6,720 nt of DNA, taken from positions 1 to 6,720 of the forward strand of contig JAJFMC010000372.1 of assembly GCA_021772365.1 (NCBI GenBank), in the 5' to 3' direction. Below, piece after piece: positions 5,143-6,720 of the stretch (the stretch's first letter is position 1; every line of letters begins with the position of its first letter). Both the position numbers and the translations under genes were made by a program. Under the pieces are notes generated by a model that was not told the origin of the DNA, ran no database searches, and worked only from the letters and a program-made list of their open reading frames with translations. This DNA comes from Chlamydiota bacterium. GTDB taxonomy: Bacteria; Chlamydiota; Chlamydiia; Chlamydiales; Criblamydiaceae.

Positions 5143-6639
5143 ATGACAGTACGCGTACGCATAGCCCCTTCCCCTACCGGTGATCCACATGTTGGCACAG
5201 CTTATATGGCCCTATTCAATATGCTTTTTGCTCACCACCACGACGGAAAATTCATCCTTCGCATCGAAGATACCGACCAAAAGCGTAGCCGCCCAGAATA
5301 CGAAGAGAATATATACAAATCCCTAAGTTGGTGTAATATCCATTGGGATGAAGGACCTGATGTCGGTGGGCCGTACGGACCATATCGCCAGTCTGAACGT
5401 TCTGATCTCTACACAAAGTATGCTCAAGAACTGCTTGATAAAGGCAAAGCCTATAAATGCTTCTGTACTGCTGAAGACCTAGAAGAAATCCGTGAAGCCA
5501 ACCGTGAGAGTGGTCGCTCCGGTTACGACCGCCGTTGCCGCGACTTAACTGAAGAGCAGATCCGCGAAAAAGAAGCTGCAGGCATCCCCTATACGATAAG
5601 ACTAAAGATTCCTCTAGAAGGAGAATGTGTCTATGAGGATGCAATCAAAGGAAGGGTCACTTGCCCGTGGGCTGATGTCGATGATCAGATTCTCATGAAG
5701 TCAGACGGCTTCCCCACCTATCACCTAGCTAATATTGTCGATGACCATTTGATGGAGATCACGCACGTCATCCGCGGCGATGAATGGATGAGTTCTACAC
5801 CTAAGCATGTTATCTTGTACGAGCATTTTGGCTGGAAACCCCCTACCTTCATGCATATGCCACTATTGCTGGGAACCGATGGAAAGAAGCTCTCTAAACG
5901 AAAAAATCCCACCTCCATCTTCTACTATCGAGACTGTGGGTATCTACCGGAAGCATTTGTCAATTTCTTGACCTTGATGGGATACAGTATGACAGAAGAT
6001 CGTGAGATATATCCTATTGAAGATATCATCAACGAATTCGACGCAAAACGCATAGGGACGTCCGGAGCTGTGTTTGATACCACAAAGCTTGACTGGATCA
6101 ACCAGCAATATATCATCAATAGCATCCCCGAAAAGTCTCTCTGGAGCCGTATTAAAGACTGGCAGATGAATGACGAATTTATGGAAAAAATCATTCCCCT
6201 CGTAAGAAAACGTATCAAAACATTTGGTGATTTTTTCGATGTTTGCGACTTCTTGTTCATCAACAATCTGAGATATACCCCTGAGCTATTTGCCACGAAA
6301 GTGTCTCCTCAAGTAGGTTGCTATATTTATCAAGCCTTATTATGGATGCTCGAAGAAAACGAAGTCTGGAGTGGTGAAGCGCTCAATGAAGCCTCACGCC
6401 AAGTTGCCGAAGTTTTTGGTGTCAACCACAAGAAAGTGGTGATGAAGCTCCTTTTTGCTAGCCTTATGGGTAAGCAGCAGGGGCCTCCCCTGTTTGATTC
6501 TATCGACATCCTAGGAAAAGACCGCACGCGTGCCCGCCTATTAAACTCCATTGAGTTTTTGGGAGGGATATCCAAGAAAAAAATGTCCGCCTTTCAGAAA
6601 TGCTGGAATGCCGGCGACTGCAAAAGCCTCGTTGAATAA
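5143..6639 (+). CDS. gltX: Glutamyl-tRNA synthetase (class I)
   Basis: 498 residues, full length for bacterial GluRS. It charges tRNA-Glu with glutamate in the cytoplasm. The Rossmann catalytic domain carries the HIGH-type motif HVGT (16-19) after PSPTGDP, and the KMSKS-type motif KLSKR (249-253). Between them, C106-x-C108 with Y128 and C132 has the spacing of the GluRS zinc site. The substrate segment VRGDEW-like HVIRGDEWMSSTPKH (208-222) and the C-terminal helical anticodon-binding domain (about 330-498) are present. Whole-length resemblance to Chlamydia GltX is strong. Because Chlamydia uses GatCAB to make Gln-tRNA, this enzyme may also charge tRNA-Gln with glutamate; that is inference. 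The start is ATG 5143 with AAGGA eight bases upstream (5130-5134). The stop TAA is followed at once by a stem-loop. Confidence 0.97.
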   Translation: MTVRVRIAPSPTGDPHVGTAYMALFNMLFAHHHDGKFILRIEDTDQKRSRPEYEENIYKSLSWCNIHWDEGPDVGGPYGPYRQSERSDLYTKYAQELLDKGKAYKCFCTAEDLEEIREANRESGRSGYDRRCRDLTEEQIREKEAAGIPYTIRLKIPLEGECVYEDAIKGRVTCPWADVDDQILMKSDGFPTYHLANIVDDHLMEITHVIRGDEWMSSTPKHVILYEHFGWKPPTFMHMPLLLGTDGKKLSKRKNPTSIFYYRDCGYLPEAFVNFLTLMGYSMTEDREIYPIEDIINEFDAKRIGTSGAVFDTTKLDWINQQYIINSIPEKSLWSRIKDWQMNDEFMEKIIPLVRKRIKTFGDFFDVCDFLFINNLRYTPELFATKVSPQVGCYIYQALLWMLEENEVWSGEALNEASRQVAEVFGVNHKKVVMKLLFASLMGKQQGPPLFDSIDILGKDRTRARLLNSIEFLGGISKKKMSAFQKCWNAGDCKSLVE

Positions 6640-6642
6640 AAT

Positions 6643-6661
6643 TATGCCCCAATGGGGCATA
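6643..6661. terminator. Stem-loop after gltX, weak terminator candidate
   Basis: TATGCCCC (6643-6650), loop AAT, GGGGCATA (6654-6661) form a perfect eight-base stem directly after the gltX stop. On the plus strand no T-run follows, so classical intrinsic termination of gltX is doubtful. On the minus strand the stem is followed by AATTTT, so it would work better for transcription coming from the right. Confidence 0.45.
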
Positions 6662-6700
6662 GACCCTGATTGCTACCCCAAACTTGTCGTTTACGACAAG
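6662..6700 (+). repeat. Short dispersed repeat, copy B, with palindrome
   Basis: 6668-6690 matches copy A (3760-3782) at 22 of 23 bases. Unlike copy A, this copy runs into an inverted repeat, CTTGTCGT (6683-6690), TT, ACGACAAG (6693-6700), with eight-base perfect arms. A short frame from ATG 6644 to TAA 6713-6715 (23 codons) runs through it, without a ribosome binding site. The palindrome sits just upstream of a -10 box, so it may act as an operator. Confidence 0.55.
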
Positions 6701-6716
6701 AAAATGTCTGTATAAT
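6690..6716 (+). promoter_or_regulatory. Probable promoter of a gene beyond the right edge
   Basis: A perfect -10 TATAAT (6711-6716) is preceded by a -35-like TTTACG (6690-6695) with a short 15-base spacer. The -35-like box lies within the palindrome 6683-6700. The gene it would serve is outside the window. Confidence 0.45.
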
Positions 6717-6720
6717 GTTT

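Noticed and set aside
5252..5644. Long minus-strand frame opposite gltX
   Set aside because: It is a shadow frame within a clearly conserved plus-strand gene, and has no ribosome binding site or recognisable domain.

Overview
The window looks like a chromosomal stretch of a member of the Chlamydiota, probably an environmental (Chlamydia-like) lineage rather than Chlamydia itself. The main evidence is the glutamyl-tRNA synthetase, which resembles the Chlamydia protein as I remember it across its whole length (for example the GDPHVGTAYMALFN start, GPDVGG-YGPYRQSER, NPTSIFYYRD and the RTRARL tail). A Fic-domain protein fits the effector-rich genomes of amoeba-associated chlamydiae. No database search was possible, so genus is not assigned.

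Layout, left to right. The 5' half of a tRNA-His (GTG) gene, with its promoter, runs off the left edge on the minus strand (1-91). Next, also on minus, is a major facilitator (MFS) exporter gene fused to a C-terminal cupin-like domain (88-1543). It is broken: TM1-2 are in one frame and TM6-12 plus the cupin in another, and the TM3-5 segment is missing. Its promoter (1592-1621) overlaps a perfect palindrome with 15-base arms (1565-1599), a very good candidate repressor operator. Divergent from it is a 466-residue Fic protein (1780-3180, +) with a near-consensus promoter. Convergent with it, sharing four bases at the stops, is a MarR-family repressor (3177-3671, -).

A gene-poor stretch of about 470 bases (3672-4139) holds the marR promoter, one copy of a short repeat, and the promoter of the next gene. 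That gene encodes a YddG-like DMT/EamA exporter (4140-5072, +). It is followed by gltX (5143-6639, +), a stem-loop, a second copy of the short repeat, and a promoter for a gene beyond the right edge.

How the parts may work together: tRNA-His and gltX are housekeeping genes, and the block between them is accessory (two exporters, a MarR regulator and a Fic enzyme). The simplest model is that the MarR protein binds the palindrome and controls the MFS-cupin efflux gene, and perhaps the divergent fic gene. That model is inference. The strongest leads are the palindromic operator, the MFS-cupin fusion and its decay, the Fic protein with an unrecognised 300-residue N-terminal region, and the small repeat seen at 3760 and 6668.
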